Shown: positions 35,395-46,665, numbered from the stretch's first letter. The stretch: DNA of 64,000 nucleotides from Spinacia oleracea (GCF_020520425.1 NC_079492.1:138016361-138080360), one strand, 5' to 3'. Notes: a model not told the origin generated them from the letters alone. A program made the numbers and translations.

Positions 35395-36345
35395 AATTCA
35401 CTAATGGTTTCCCTCCAAGTTTTCCGGCGTTGACCATCACGTGACACGCACGTGTTTTAAATTTTAACAATTTTTTTTTATAAAAAAAGTTTCCCTCCAA
35501 GTTTCCCCCCCAACTAAATTCAGATCTTAAAAAAAAAAAGATTTTCTCTCTCCTGCCCCTCCGCCATTTTCTTCTTCCTTCCAACCACAAATTTCTTCTC
35601 CTCAGTTAAAATCAACCAAATACGCGCAACCCAATTACTTGTCGATCCTTTTCGTACGAGATAACACTAAAAGCCCTAATATTTTTTCCTCAAATTTCTC
35701 CAATTTTTGGATTTTTGAAATTAGGTAATACTAAGAACCCTAATTTCAAGAACCCAAAATTAGGTAACACTAAGAACCCTAATTTCACTCGGAAATGATC
35801 GAAGTGTGTACGGCGTCCCAACCCCACTAGTTTTTAGGGAGACTACATATGTTGGTTTTGTTAGAGTTGTAGGAGGATGAGGTATTATTATTAGTATTAT
35901 TACTGTTGCAATGCCATGTTGGTTGAGCATGAGTGAAGATACTGATGAATGTTTGCTGGCTGTCAAAGAAAGGCGGTAGCGATGCGAGGATTGCTTGTAT
36001 CATCTGAGTCGCGGTTAAACATCCAATGCTCCGCTCAATCGTTTCTTTTATGGAAACTGAAGGCGGGACGACTTCTTCTTCGCCTGTAATACCACCATCC
36101 TGCTGCTCCATTGAGACTCCTGCTGCTCCATTGAGACTACTGCTGAAATCTGAAGCCACTGTTATGCAATTTTCGGATTCTTGAGCAGAAGAGAGAAAAT
36201 TGAGTTTTTTTTTCTTTTAAGATCTGAATAAGTTAGTTGGGGGTTGGGGAAACTTGGAGGAAACTTTTTTTTTTTTTAAAAAAAAATGTTAAAATTTAAG
36301 ACACGTGCGTGTCACGTGATGGTCAACGCCAAAAATTAGTGGTTG
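35395..36345. mobile_element. Long-TIR Mutator-like element with internal open frame
   Basis: About 130 bp at each end are inverted copies: GTTTCCCTCCAAGTTT..., GTTGACCATCACGTGACACG, CACGTGTTTTAAATTTTAACA, a poly-T/A tract, then GTTTCCCTCCAAGTTTCCCC and TTCAGATCTTA. A direct duplication of TTCACTAATGGTTTCCCTCC flanks the left end (35359 and 35397). The long TIRs and the CACGTG core resemble the element at 12880-13299. The target duplication was not resolved. The interior holds a 110-codon minus-strand frame. Confidence 0.65.
35827..36159 (-). CDS. Unrecognised 110-residue frame inside the 35.4-kb MULE-like element
   Basis: The predicted protein starts MASDFSSSLNGAAGVSMEQQ. It has an acidic stretch (TGEEEVVPPS), an amphipathic segment (IERSIGCLTATQMIQAILAS) and an Asn/Ser-rich tail. 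A presumed 5' leader lies at 36160-36235. The N-terminus has a short direct duplication (GLLQQ-coding DNA, CTGCTGCTCCATTGAGACT twice at 36100-36137). I do not recognise the family. Its position between long TIRs fits a host gene fragment carried by a Pack-MULE; expression is unknown. Confidence 0.3.
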   Translation of the reverse strand: MASDFSSSLNGAAGVSMEQQDGGITGEEEVVPPSVSIKETIERSIGCLTATQMIQAILASLPPFFDSQQTFISIFTHAQPTWHCNSNNTNNNTSSSYNSNKTNICSLPKN

Positions 36346-36825
36346 ACCACCGGAATATGACTTATGGTCCTTATTCACAACAAATTAAAAAAAATTCAAT
36401 TGGGCCTTCTTTCACAACTTTTTTTAAAAGGTTCTTTCTCATAATTTTTGTGTTTTAGAAGTTCTTTTCTGACAAATTTTCCTTTCTCACAATTTTTGTG
36501 TTTTAAAAGGTACTACTAGCTTATAGCTATCCTCAAAATTATAATTAATGATGGATAAATTTGTTATTTCCCATTCGGTATCATATTTATTAAATCAGTT
36601 AAAACAAATAAGGGTACATAAATGAATTTATTTTCTTTCTCATTCACCTCTTGTGTCAAGAATAAATTTAATGATCTCATCCACCCTTCACTTCGACAGT
36701 AATACCCAGTTAATACTCGCATAGTCGCCCCATTAACTTCACTACCCGACCACTTAACATATAACTACACAATTTAATTTATTCAGGTAGAGATGATTTT
36801 GAGGCGAGACAAAGCTTGCACACTC
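36346..36825. other. Left part of a Helitron-like repeat interrupted by CACTA
   Basis: 36520-36820 repeats modules of the Helitron at 26980-31035 (ATGGATAAATTTGTTATT, CATTCGGTATC, AATAAGGGTACATA, AATACTCGCA). The same repeat resumes at 43053 (CGCCTACAATTCTCATCTCC, CACGATAGGAACGATACCCACC) and ends near 44075 with a CATTTGTCATCTCCACATCGATTT stretch typical of the Helitron 5' end. No intact 3' terminus is visible. Confidence 0.5.
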
Positions 36826-37139
36826 CACTACAAGAAAGCGCTTGATTACCAACTAAATTTACCGACCGCCTTAAAAATAGTTGGTAAAACAAAATTTACC
36901 GACCGATTTAGAAGCAGTCGTTAATTTACCGACCGATTTTAAAGCGGTCGTTATTTTTTAAATTTACCGACCGCTAAAAAAGCAGTTGATAAATTAGCGA
37001 CTACTTTCCCATGTGTTCCGACCAAATAGCAGTTGGTAAAAATCCGACTATTTCCAAAATAAATTTAAAATTTTACCAACTGCCTATTTACAATACCTGA
37101 CCATTTTAGCGGTCGTTATTTTATTTTTAAAAAAAATTA

Positions 37140-37321
37140 ATTCCAGCTTTCCTTGAGTACAACCAAATTAATGCCGACTACCTTCCTCATTCGGTCCTAC
37201 CAAAAACAGAAAGTGCTTAGCAGCGTCTTCCATAGCAGCGAAGAACTAGAACCGGTAGCAGCCACCCCCACCGACGCCGCCACAACATCTTTCTCGCGAG
37301 TCCTCGACACACCGAACCAGG
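37140..37321 (+). other. Exon-like segment 1 in CACTA (possible captured host exon)
   Basis: An open frame reads STTKLMPTTFLIRSYQKQ... to SFSRVLDTPNQ and stops at a donor-like ACCAGGTAATC near 37320. The composition (Ser/Thr/Arg-rich, few acidic residues early) resembles an organelle-targeting N-terminus. It is unlike any CACTA protein known to me. Function is not assigned. Confidence 0.3.
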
Positions 37322-39139
37322 TAATCTTTGTTCCTTCCTTTTGCTTCATTTATTGTGTTTCAATTTTTCCAAACCCTAACTTTTTAGGTAACATTAAAAC
37401 GCACAGTGAAGTGTCGCCTTCAACGCCGGCCGGCTGATCTACCCCATTTTCCCGCAGCTCTCTCACCCAACCAAGTTAACCTTGTTCCTTTCTTATGATT
37501 ATTATTTACGTTGGGTTAATTCTTTCAAGTATTAGTTTAATTATCTATGGAGATGAAGAATGAAGTGGTTTGCAAGGCAGGGACTTCAAGTATTAGTTTG
37601 ATTATCTATGGGTTAATTCTTTCAAGCGTTAGTCTTTGGTTTGCAAGGCATAGACTTTTAGGATTGGTGATTAATTAATTTAGGCTAGGATTGGTGATTA
37701 ATTAATCCAATTTAGTAGCATATTAGTGGGTTGTTGTGTTCAGTTTCAAGTCTTTTATAATAGTTATATATGAGTATGGTCATGAAGTGATATTTATTTA
37801 TACTTTTTAGTTTTAGAATCTGGTCCATTTGTAGATTTGAGGCTTCGGGTTTGTTTGTAGAATATGTTTATTAATTCAAACATAGTAGCATATTAGGGGG
37901 TTTGTAAATTTATAGGTTTGGGCTTCGGATTTGAATAATTAGTTGAATAATTACATTGGTTAATTAGTGAGGTTTTTCTTGTTTTAGCTATTAGTTAGTT
38001 GGATTTGAATAATGTTTATTTAAAGGTTTAAAATGATAACTTAGGCTCATTAGTTAAAATTGGGAGCGAAAATGCCAATTTGGGCTAAATATGACCTATA
38101 ACGAACAAATGAGCCTTAAATGTGCACAAATAGATTAGAATGAGTCTTAGATACCTCTAGTGTGCCATATAAAACATGTAAAAGGTTTAAAATGATAACT
38201 TAGGCTCATTAGTTAAAATTTGGGAGCTTAAATGAGCCTTAAGCTATGGTGGTGCCTCCTTTGCCTAAGGTTTGTGTTCTTATTTCGGGTTTTATTGTTT
38301 GTGTTTGTGAGATTGATCAATATTGGTTATTAACTCAGGTTTTTCTTGGGTTTATACTTAACAGGGTAATGTTTTGTTTAATTTATGTTTCTATTAGTTT
38401 GTATGTGGTGCTTTTATGAACTTTAATAGTTGGATGTGTAATTAATGAATGATCTTTTTGGTTGGTTTATTCAATTTTGGTTGTACGTTGTTTAGTTGTT
38501 GGTCTATTCTTCTTACGATAGCTGCTGCTTCTGTATTTTCTATTTCTGTAAATGTTATTATTTGAGGAATTGAAGTTGTTAGGGTAATATCCTTTAAATG
38601 GGGAGGATGCATATGCCTTCCTTTATTTGGTTATCCTTTAACCAGTAAGGATGTGTATGCCTTGACCAAATGTACTCCTGACTCCTTTTTGGTTGGCTTA
38701 TGATCCGGACTCTTTATATATTGGACTGAACCTGGATTGCTTGATAGGTTTATTTGGTTTATGGGCAGATAAAGCATGTCAATTCTTTAGTGTGCTAATT
38801 ATGTTAGATTTGAGTTGTGTGCTACTGTTTGTGGTATGTTTAAAAAAGAGCAGGAGTCCATTGATTATGTTGGTTGGAAACTTGGAATCTATTATTGGCA
38901 AACCCATTGCCTGATTAGCATTACATAAGGTATCTGAATGCTAGCCTAGAGATGATGTGGCATAATTTGTTTGTTTCAATTTCTCCGAAGCTAAGCTTAT
39001 AATTACTAACTAGGGAATGATTATATGATAAATAAAAGTCTATAACAATCAACTCAGGCGTTCGGATCAGAGATTATTTGTTTTATTTATTCTAGTTTTA
39101 AAAGACAATTATGTGAATAATGTGGCTGTCTTTACAATT

Positions 39140-39870
39140 GAGGAAAATTAGCCTTAAATGTGCATAAATACATTAGAATGTGTCTTATAAATCTTGAATG
39201 TGCCACATAAAACATGTACACGGTTTAAAATGATAAGTAAGGTTACTTAGCTCAAAGTTGGGCGGGAAAATGTCATTTTAGGCAAAATAGGACCTATAAC
39301 GACCCAATAAGCCATAAATGTGAATAAATACATTTGAATGTGTCTTACAATGTTAAAACTAAGCTTATAAAACATGTAATAAGTTTAAAATCAGCCCTTA
39401 GGTCCTTTAGTTCGAAAATGGGAGCGAAAATGCCTTAGTTTAGCCTAAATATGACCTATATCGACCAATTGAGCCTTAACTGTGCATAAATAGATTTGAA
39501 TGAGTCTTAGAAACCTTGAATGTGCCACATAAAACATGTAAACGATTTAAAATGATAATTTTAGTTCCTTAGCTCAAAGTTGGGCGGGAAAATGCCATTT
39601 TAGGCAAAATATGACCTATAACGACCCAATAAGCCATAAATGTGAATAAGTACATTTAAATGTGTCTTACAACGTTAAAACTAAGCTTATAAAACATGTA
39701 ATAAGTTTGAAATAAGCCCTTAGGTCCTTTAGTTCAAAAATGGGAGCGCAAATGCCTTAGTTTAGCCTAAATATGACCTATATCGACCAATTGAGACTTA
39801 AATGTGCATAAATAGAATAGAATGAGTCTTAGAAACCTTGAATGAGTCGTAGAAACCTTAAATGTGCATA
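39140..39870. repeat. About 320-bp tandem repeat in CACTA, block 1
   Basis: Units of about 320 bp, each made of two diverged halves of about 160 bp, share ATGACCTATA-CGACC-AAT, AGCC-TAAATGTG-ATAAA-ACATT and AAACATGTAA-GTTTAAAAT. GACCAATTGAG recurs at about 39464 and 39786. Isolated half-units lie at 38030-38250. Both halves contain GGGAGCGAAAATGCC or GGGCGGGAAAATGCC. Confidence 0.8.
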
Positions 39871-39940
39871 ATTTTGGTGCCTTATCCCGTTGTTGGTTAC
39901 CAAATTGATTAGCGTTGTGGTGTCTTGTGTGTTTCTCCAG

Positions 39941-40197
39941 ATTTAGATCAGAAGAAGCTTGCTGATCCGAGAGAAACTCAACTTTCATATCGTTTGTCTG
40001 ATGAGGTATCCCCTTTGTGGCATTGTGTCATTGATGTTGTTTTACGGTTAAAAGAAGAAATAGTTTTTAACTTTTTTATATTGATGTATCTGTTTCTTAC
40101 AGTTGGCGGCGGATATGTTTAAAGATCACACAAGAAAACTAGTAGAAGAATGCTTATCAAGAGCTGTTGACATTCTGAAGTCCCGGAATAGATCAGG
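39941..40197 (+). other. Exon-like segments 2 and 3 in CACTA (possible captured host exons)
   Basis: 39941-40005 (acceptor TTTCTCCAG, donor GAGGTATCC) and 40103-40197 (acceptor TTCTTACAG, donor CAGGGTATGC) are in consistent phase. They read LDQKKLADPRETQLSYRLS, then LAADMFKDHTRKLVEECLSR and AVDILKSRNRS. This charged helical sequence is not a TNP1 or TNP2 signature that I know. Captured host exons or an unrecognised part of the element's own gene are both possible. Confidence 0.35.
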
Positions 40198-40315
40198 GTA
40201 TGCTTAATGTTGCTATCCTAATCTTCCAAAACTGAAAGATATAGTCTTTTTGCTTTTGCATTGATACTTGTTATTAGGTAATTATATATGTAGCGTAAGT
40301 TTATTAATGTTAATG

Positions 40316-40424
40316 CTTGGTTTGTGTTCCATTAAATAAACAGATGTCCAATCGATGAATTGTCTTTTATGATTGAAATTTGAGTTATTTAAACTTGGTT
40401 TGTGTTCTACTAAATAAACAGATG
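40316..40424. repeat. Short duplication at the TNP1-like start exon
   Basis: CTTGGTTTGTGTTC-A-TAAATAAACAGATGTCCAATCGA occurs at about 40316-40357 and again at 40394-40434. It duplicates the acceptor site and first codons of the TNP1-like exon. The second copy leads into the open frame. Confidence 0.7.
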
Positions 40425-42373
40425 TCCAATCGAGGAGAACATTCAGCCATCCGCAGTCGTTTAGGTGCATGTGGAGGTGGTCGTGAAGGTGGTCGTGGAG
40501 GTGGCCATGGAGCTGGCCATGGAGCTGGCCGTGGAGGTACTACACGGGTGACCCAACCCTCACTGGATACCTACTTTGATGATGACGAAACTCAAGGTGA
40601 ATACTCTGAAGAGGTGGTACCTGATTCACAAGTAAATGAAGAAGCTGAGGATTCTGGAGTGGTTTGGATGGCACAAGAAAGAGTAATGGAAAGAAGCCAG
40701 ATTGGATGTCTGAGAAAGTGCATGCAGATATGATGAAGCACGTGGATGATGATGAATTCAAGAAAAGATCTGAGCAGGCTAAGAAAAATAGAAGAGGGGG
40801 TTCATTAACCAACAATGTTGAACCATCACATTTCCAAGGTTCCATTTCCACAACTGAGGCTGCAAAGAAAATGGTAAGTTTAATGATGTAACTAAATTTC
40901 ATTTAACGTTGTTACTAATTTGATTATTTACAAAAATTACTTGTATAATTAGGCAAAGGAAAGTGGAGGTGTGATGCCTACAGCTGGTGACTTATATTTG
41001 AAGACACACACGAAGGAAGTACCGGGTAAAGGGAAAGTCCCTTGTAGTAGCAAAGCAAAGCAAATCAAGGTAACTGACTATTATTCTTATTTCTTATCAA
41101 GTTCAAACAAAGCTTATGAAACACGTTTTAAGTTTGAAATCAGCCCTTAGTTCTTTTAGTTGAAAATGGGAGCGAAAATGCCTTATTTGGTCGATATAGG
41201 TCCTATATCGACAAAATATGACTTAAATGTGCTTAAATTGATTCGAATCATTTTTAGGAAGCTTGAATATGCCACACAAAACATGTAAATGGTTTGAAAT
41301 GACAAGTTTGGTTCCTTAGCTCAAAGTTGGGCGAGAAAATGACATTTTAGGAAAAATATGACCTATAACGAACAAATAGGCCTTAGATGTGATTAAACAC
41401 ATTTGAATGTGACTTAGCAAGTTAAAACAAAGTTTATGAAACACGTTTTAAGTTTAAAATAAACCCTTAGTTCTTTTAGTTGAAAAATGGGAGCGAAAAT
41501 GCCTTATTTGGTCGATATAGGTCCTATATCGACAAAATATGACTTAAATGTGCTTAAATTAATTAGAATGAGTTTTATAAAGCTTGAATATGCCACACAA
41601 AACATGTAAATGGTTTGAAATGACAAGTTTGGTTCCTTAGCTCAAAGTTGGGCGAGAAAATGACATTTTAGGCAAAACATGACCTATAACGAACAAATAG
41701 GCCTTAGATGTGAGTAAACACATTTGAATGTGACTTAGCAAGTTCAAACAAAGCTTATGAAACACATTTTAAGTTTAAATGTGCTCCATTTAATATATTT
41801 TTTATGCATGGGTGATAATCATTTTAATTCTTGTAGGAAAACTATGAAAAAAATGTTGCTGAATGTGTTGAAAAAGGCATTGCTAAAGATCCCAACCAAA
41901 TCTACTTTGAGACAGTAGGTGGGAGAAAGAAGGGAAAGGTCCCCGGGCTGGGTAGTGGAGCCTCTCTATACTTTGCACCATCTAGAAGGGATGGTAGTTC
42001 TTCTAGCTCATACACCCCATCTATTTATTCTCAAATGTCATCTCGATTGGAAGAGACTCAACAACAGTTGACCCAAAAATCCATTGAGCTTGAAACAACA
42101 AAAAATCAGATGTTAAAGGCTATGGAGGACGATCTACTTTTGAGGCAAAGGGAGAGAGAAGAAAGAGAAGCAGAGCGACTAGAGCACCAAAGGGAGATGG
42201 AAAGGGAGAGACAAGAGAGAGAAAGGGAGAGACAAGAAAGAGAAGAACATGCCGCCCAGATGAAAAAGGCAATGGAGTCTTACGAGCGGATGTTCAGTCA
42301 GTGTACTGGTTTTCCTTTCTCGCAGTCGCAGGACCCTCGAGATCCAACCGGAGGCGGGACACCTTTGTGTTAG
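40422..42373 (+). CDS. TNP1-like CACTA protein (plant transposase Ptta/En/Spm domain)
   Basis: Exons 40422-40873, 40953-41069 and 41837-42373, with GT-AG borders in phase 0. The N-terminus is Gly/Arg/His-rich (GGGHGAGHGAGRGG), then acidic (DTYFDDDETQGEYSEEVV). The central part reads NNVEPSHFQGSISTTEAAKK, then PTAGDLYLKTHTKE and IYFETVGGRKKGKVPGLGSG, which is the conserved region of Transposase_24-type (Ptta/En/Spm) proteins. The C-terminus is a strong coiled coil of QEREERE/REREEREAERLE repeats. Such proteins bind subterminal repeats and help TNP2; they are not the catalytic enzyme. The reading frame changes once within the first exon (about 40635-40663), so the copy is probably a pseudogene or has an extra small intron. 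Intron 2 contains the second tandem-repeat block. Confidence 0.8.
41095..41790. repeat. About 320-bp tandem repeat in CACTA, block 2
   Basis: The same repeat family as 39140-39870, here inside intron 2 of the TNP1-like gene. CGACAAAATATGACTTAAATG recurs at about 41209 and 41530. CAAGTTCAAACAAAGCTTATG occurs at both edges (41097 and 41739), so the block has expanded by whole units. Confidence 0.8.
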
Positions 42374-43052
42374 GTAGTTAGTATTCTTGTATTAGTTTGA
42401 ACTAGTTACAACTTTTCGTATTAACATGTTTGAACAACATTATGTGTATTATGAATCTTTGTTGTATGACTTTGAACATGTTTAATATTATAACATCGAG
42501 CAGGTTTCATACGATTTTACAGAATTTATATAAATTCGTATTTATACAGGCATATATAATATTTACAGGTACATATATAATATTTATACAGGCATATAAT
42601 ACAGGTATATATGCGATTTTACAAAATTGGCTGCAAATGATATTTGCATAATTACCGACCGCAAAGGCAGTCACAAATTTAGTGACCGCCACAAAAGCAG
42701 TCACTAATTTAGTGACCGCCACCAAGGCAGTCACTAAATTAGTGACCGCCACCAAGGCAGTCACTAAATTAGTGACCGCCAAAGCGGTCGCTAATTTAGT
42801 GACCGTCAAGGCGGTCACTAATTTAGTGACTGCTTTGGCGGTCACTAATTTAGTGACTGCTTAGGAGGCGGTCGCTAATCCTGTCGGTAAATTTTAGCGA
42901 CCGCCTTCCAGTTGGAGTTTCCTAAATTACCGTCCAGGTGAAAACTGACCGCCTTTTTGCGACCGCTGGCGGTCGCAAAATCTTTTACCAACCGTTTTTC
43001 GCGTTTTACCAACCAATTTTGGCGGTTGGTAATTAATCAATTTCTTGTAGTG

Positions 43053-44480
43053 CTCATACCCGCCTACAATTCTCATCTCCATATCCTCCATCCACGATAG
43101 GAACGATACCCACCACTCTCAATCTCCGTCTCGAGAGGTACAGAGTAAAATTTATCCCTTCTTCATGACTCCCCTCCGGTATATCCAGTACCCCCAAATA
43201 ACCCACTCCTAAACTCAATGTTTTATTTTTTTGGTAAGATAGTTTTGAAATTTAAAACGTTTTCTAGAGTATTTGACAATCTGTTTGTCTGGTTAGAGTA
43301 TTTGAGTAAATAAATAAAACATTATAATATGTAAGTTAGTAGTAACTTTTTTTTTATATCCATAATCAATTTGAAGAAAAATTAGCAAGCGTGCATGTCC
43401 AATCTAAAATTTATCCTCATCCCCGTCACTACTTTCGACAAATAAACCACTTGGCGGCCGATGCACGGGGTCTCCCAAAATCTGCCCCATTGACAATACG
43501 ACATCACTATATTCGAAAAATAATCCACTTTTCCTTTCAACTAACTTTTAAATATATGGAAAAAATATTACGATATTGAGAAAATTTGTTTTTGATAAAC
43601 CGTATTTAAGATTAAGTGTAGGTCGGGGCCCGTCATAAAAAAAATATGGCTATGGGTCTCATTTTCTTAATTAAAATTGGGCATATAAAATATTTGAGAC
43701 AACCTTGTAAAATATAAAAATCAAGAGTTCAAGTTTGTTATTCATATTCGTATTCATTATATGACACTAATTTTTAGAAAGATGATACTATTATTATAAT
43801 ACAATTGATAGTGCATGTTCAACTATTATAAGTTTTTCTATATCGGTTATCAGAAAATGCATGCAAAGATTCATTGGATTAAAAATAATAAATGATTAAA
43901 GATAAACATTCGTTATACATATCCGCATCCAGTATATGACATAATTTCTAAACAAAAATTGATATTGCATCTAGTAGTTTCAATTAGTCATTATTGATGT
44001 TATAAGGAATAAAGACAAATCATATAGCGACATTTGTCATCTCCACATCGATTTGAATTTCTTTTGATATAGTACTATCTCCATAATAGCTACTCCGTAT
44101 AGTATTATTTATCCTTTTAACTCTATTTAATTAAATTTAGGTTCTTACCTATTAAAAAAAATTAAATTAAATTTAGGTGGGAAAGGATTACTGTATAATT
44201 ATACTATTTAAATTCATATATTTTATGTTAAGTTGCTACTTTTCACAATACAGTGATTGCTTTAATTTTGCTACCATTATTGAAAATGGTTTCGAAAAAT
44301 TATTGCATTTAAAATTTGTCCAAAAGCAGAGGGCCTTACGCATTCAAGTTCAACCAAAACAGTTGGAACTTTTGGCTAGATTTTTTGACATGTTTTGTCA
44401 ATGAACATTTAATACCAATACCTAATTTTATCTATTGGGTGGTCCTTGGCCTAGATAGGGCCCCTGGATGGAGTAAGAGA
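43053..44480. other. Right part of the Helitron-like repeat and AT-rich DNA
   Basis: 43053-43560 matches the modules at 27360-27900 (CACGATAGGAACGATACCCAC, GTCTCGAGAGGTACA, CACGGGGTCTCCC, TAATCCACTTTTCCTTTCAACT). It ends near 44075. 44080-44480 holds no recognisable gene. Confidence 0.5.
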
Positions 44481-44765
44481 CTTGTGGCACGAGAGGTTGT
44501 TTTTTCGGATATCAGATATGTGTGGTAACACACATATCAGCTAAAAGACAAAAAAGGAAGTACCATTTATGTTAAAAAAGTACCATTCTGTAAAAAAAAG
44601 TACCATTCAGTTAAAAAAAGTACCATTTTTGTTTAAAAAAGTACCATTTAATTTCTTTTTTATGTTTTTTATCATTTTTCTTATTTTGTCTTTTACTATG
44701 ATATGCATTTACCCACACATATCTGATATTCGAAAATACTTCCTCGTGGCACGATGTCCTCGCGA
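44481..44765. mobile_element. MITE with GTGGCACGA terminal inverted repeats
   Basis: CTTGTGGCACGAGAGG ... CGGATATCAGATATGTGTGG at the left is inverted at the right (CCACACATATCTGATATTCG ... CCTCGTGGCACGATG). It is about 285 bp, with four or five GTACCATT-(A)n units in the centre. It lies 70 bp upstream of the UGT74 fragment, where the promoter would be. Confidence 0.65.
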
Positions 44766-44835
44766 TCATTCTTAAGATTGAAGAGGAAGGTAGGTAGAGC
44801 CTTAGACGTAGATGCATTTTCAAATTTAGTGAAGC

Positions 44836-45579
44836 ATGATTGAGGTGATAGTGATGCCACTTCACAGCCAAGGTCATATGAACACCATGCTCCAATTCGC
44901 CAAGCGTTTAGTTTGGAAAGGCGCGGGCACCATACACGTGACTGTCGGTACCACCCTTTCCACCACACAAAAAGTGTCAAATAACTTGGAACTCATATCA
45001 ATTGAGAGCATTTACAACGACACCATCAAGGAAGATCGACTTAGTGACCTCAAAGCCCATATGGATAAATTCAAGGCGGAAGCCTCAGGTCAATTAAGCC
45101 GCCTCATCAGTAATAGCAGCAACTGTGCAGGATCAAACAAATGTCTGCTGGTTTACGACGCCAGTTTTCCATGGGCGCTGGAAGTAGCCAAAGAGCATAA
45201 CATACTGGCTGCGGCATTCTTCACTCAGGCATGTACTTTTATGGCATCTGTTTATCCTCTGTTTGTCCAGGAGTATCCTCTTATTGCTGCTGCTCATGCT
45301 CATGCTCATGCTCATGCTCATGCTCATGCTCATGCTCATGCTCATGCTCATGCTCATGCTCATGGACATTCCAATTATCCTCCTTTGTTGGACCAAATGG
45401 TTCTCCCTTCACTTGAAGAACTCGAACGAGGTTTGCTCAATATCAACATTCATAATCATAATCAACCTGCTGATGCGAAGCCCATTGACACTGTCATTCA
45501 GATGGTCATTTCCACTATCAACAATCTTCATCTTGCTGACTACGTCCTCTTCAACTCTTTTTATCACCTTGAGGCTTGA
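44836..45579 (+). pseudogene. UGT74-type glycosyltransferase, N-terminal half only
   Basis: The 247-residue frame reads VIVMPLHSQGHMNTMLQFAK with the catalytic-type His14, then LLVYDASFPWALEVAKEH with the partner Asp108, then AAAFFTQAC, all typical of UGT74 (ester- or glucosyl-forming plant family 1 enzymes). It ends at NSFYHLEA, where UGT74 proteins normally have NSFDELE followed by another 220 residues with the UDP-sugar-binding PSPG box. That half is absent. At residues about 152-176 a run of His-Ala repeats comes from a CATGCT array and is not found in the family. The upstream promoter region is occupied by a MITE. It is therefore a truncated, probably inactive gene. It may once have belonged to the same pathway as the UGT79 at 54.7 kb. 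Confidence 0.85.
45295..45360. repeat. CATGCT hexamer array in UGT74 fragment
   Basis: Eleven perfect CATGCT units, followed by CATGGACAT. They are in frame and encode alternating His and Ala. Confidence 0.97.
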
Positions 45580-46665
45580 GGATCAGGTTACTTCCCTTTT
45601 CCCTACTAATAACTACGGACTATTTCATTTGCTACTTGTATGTCTTTCACTATTGCGTTGACTATCTATGGACTACTTTTAGTTTTTGTACTCAGGGGGC
45701 GTTTGGTTGGGATCATCTGGAAAGGGAAAGGGAATGGGAATGATGGGATTCATTACATTTATTGTTGTTTGTTTGGTGGTTTTTGTCATTTCTTTTACCC
45801 TATTTTTTTTCACTTACTCCTAAATCCCTCTATAACGATACCCTACCGCCCCAAGGTTTGCCATTTCCTTTCCCTTGACCACTCTCCTTTCATAATAAAT
45901 ACTTCCTCCATTCTTATTTAAATGACACAATTGGGTTTTGTACACTATTCACACAAGCTCTTTTGACTTCTTTTTGTGGTTTATACTTAAGAAAAAACAT
46001 AGTAATGTTATTTATATTGTGTGTTTTTACTATTTATGGGCATGTACATTTACTACCTTAACCCTATTTCTCCACAACATTTACAAATTTCCACTCACTT
46101 TTTCTTTATTCAATTTTTTTTGTTACACCCACACACCCTTTTATACATCTATCCGTATTTTATTATATTCACCCACAATTTCATTTACTCTCTCTTTTTA
46201 AATATTTGTGCAAATAGTAACTGTAAAAATCATTATGAAATGAAGATAGTAGTAAAAAGGAGTAATTACATAAATTTGTTCCCCTTCGTTTTAAATAAAT
46301 ATGCATGATTATATTATTTGATTAAAATATATAGAATTATTCATGTACTACTCCATATAAGATATAAGGCGTGAGATCGTGTTAGATTAGTATGGTAAAT
46401 TTGCATCAATAATATTGTTGCTAAAAACCTAGTGATGTTTTATATGATTGTTAAATATCCTTATTATGTGTTATATTAGCAGGGTTAAATAGTACATTGG
46501 TATCTTATTTTAATTTTAATACAACTTTCCGACAAGAATAGGGTATATTAGAATTCAAATATGCTTTCTATAATATTGTTATTAAACGTCCTAAGATCAG
46601 TAAATATTCTGATTAGGTGTTAGATTAGTATGGTCAATTTTATAAATTATATTATTTAGCAAAAT
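45580..46665. other. Intergenic with MITE ends
   Basis: 45694-45800 begins GGGGGCGTTTGGTTGGGATC, a common MITE terminus, without a visible partner. At 45900 a CTTCCTCCATTCTTATTTAAATG Stowaway end stands alone. The rest is AT-rich. No gene. Confidence 0.4.

Larger units (their letters stand above)
36826..43052 (+). mobile_element. CACTA (En/Spm) DNA transposon with TNP1-like gene
   Basis: It starts CACTACAAGAAAGCGCTTGA and ends AATCAATTTCTTGTAGTG, flanked by CTC on both sides (36823-36825 and 43053-43055). It is 6227 bp. Subterminal arrays of ACCGACCGC/GCGGTCGCTAATTTAGTGACC words occupy 36850-37110 and 42655-43030. The only transposon gene is a TNP1-like one at 40422-42373. No TNP2 (DDE) transposase is visible, so it is non-autonomous. 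Large tandem repeats and other exon-like segments fill the rest. It landed in a Helitron-like repeat. Confidence 0.93.

Noticed and set aside
42507-42864. Frames rich in AVTKLVTA repeats on both strands
   Set aside because: By-products of the CACTA subterminal GCGGTCACTAAATTAGTGACC repeats.
42655-42900. CRISPR-like spacing of repeats
   Set aside because: Repeats are inverted and direct CACTA subterminal motifs in a plant transposon, not spacer-separated direct repeats.
45133-45396. Minus-strand Met-Ser repeat frame and plus-strand Cys-Ser and Leu-Met repeat frames
   Set aside because: Other-frame readings of the CATGCT array in the UGT74 fragment.
45580-45661. Continuation of UGT74 after its stop in another frame (RLEDQVTSLF)
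   Set aside because: Only a few residues resemble the family and the PSPG half is absent, so a simple frameshift does not explain the loss.
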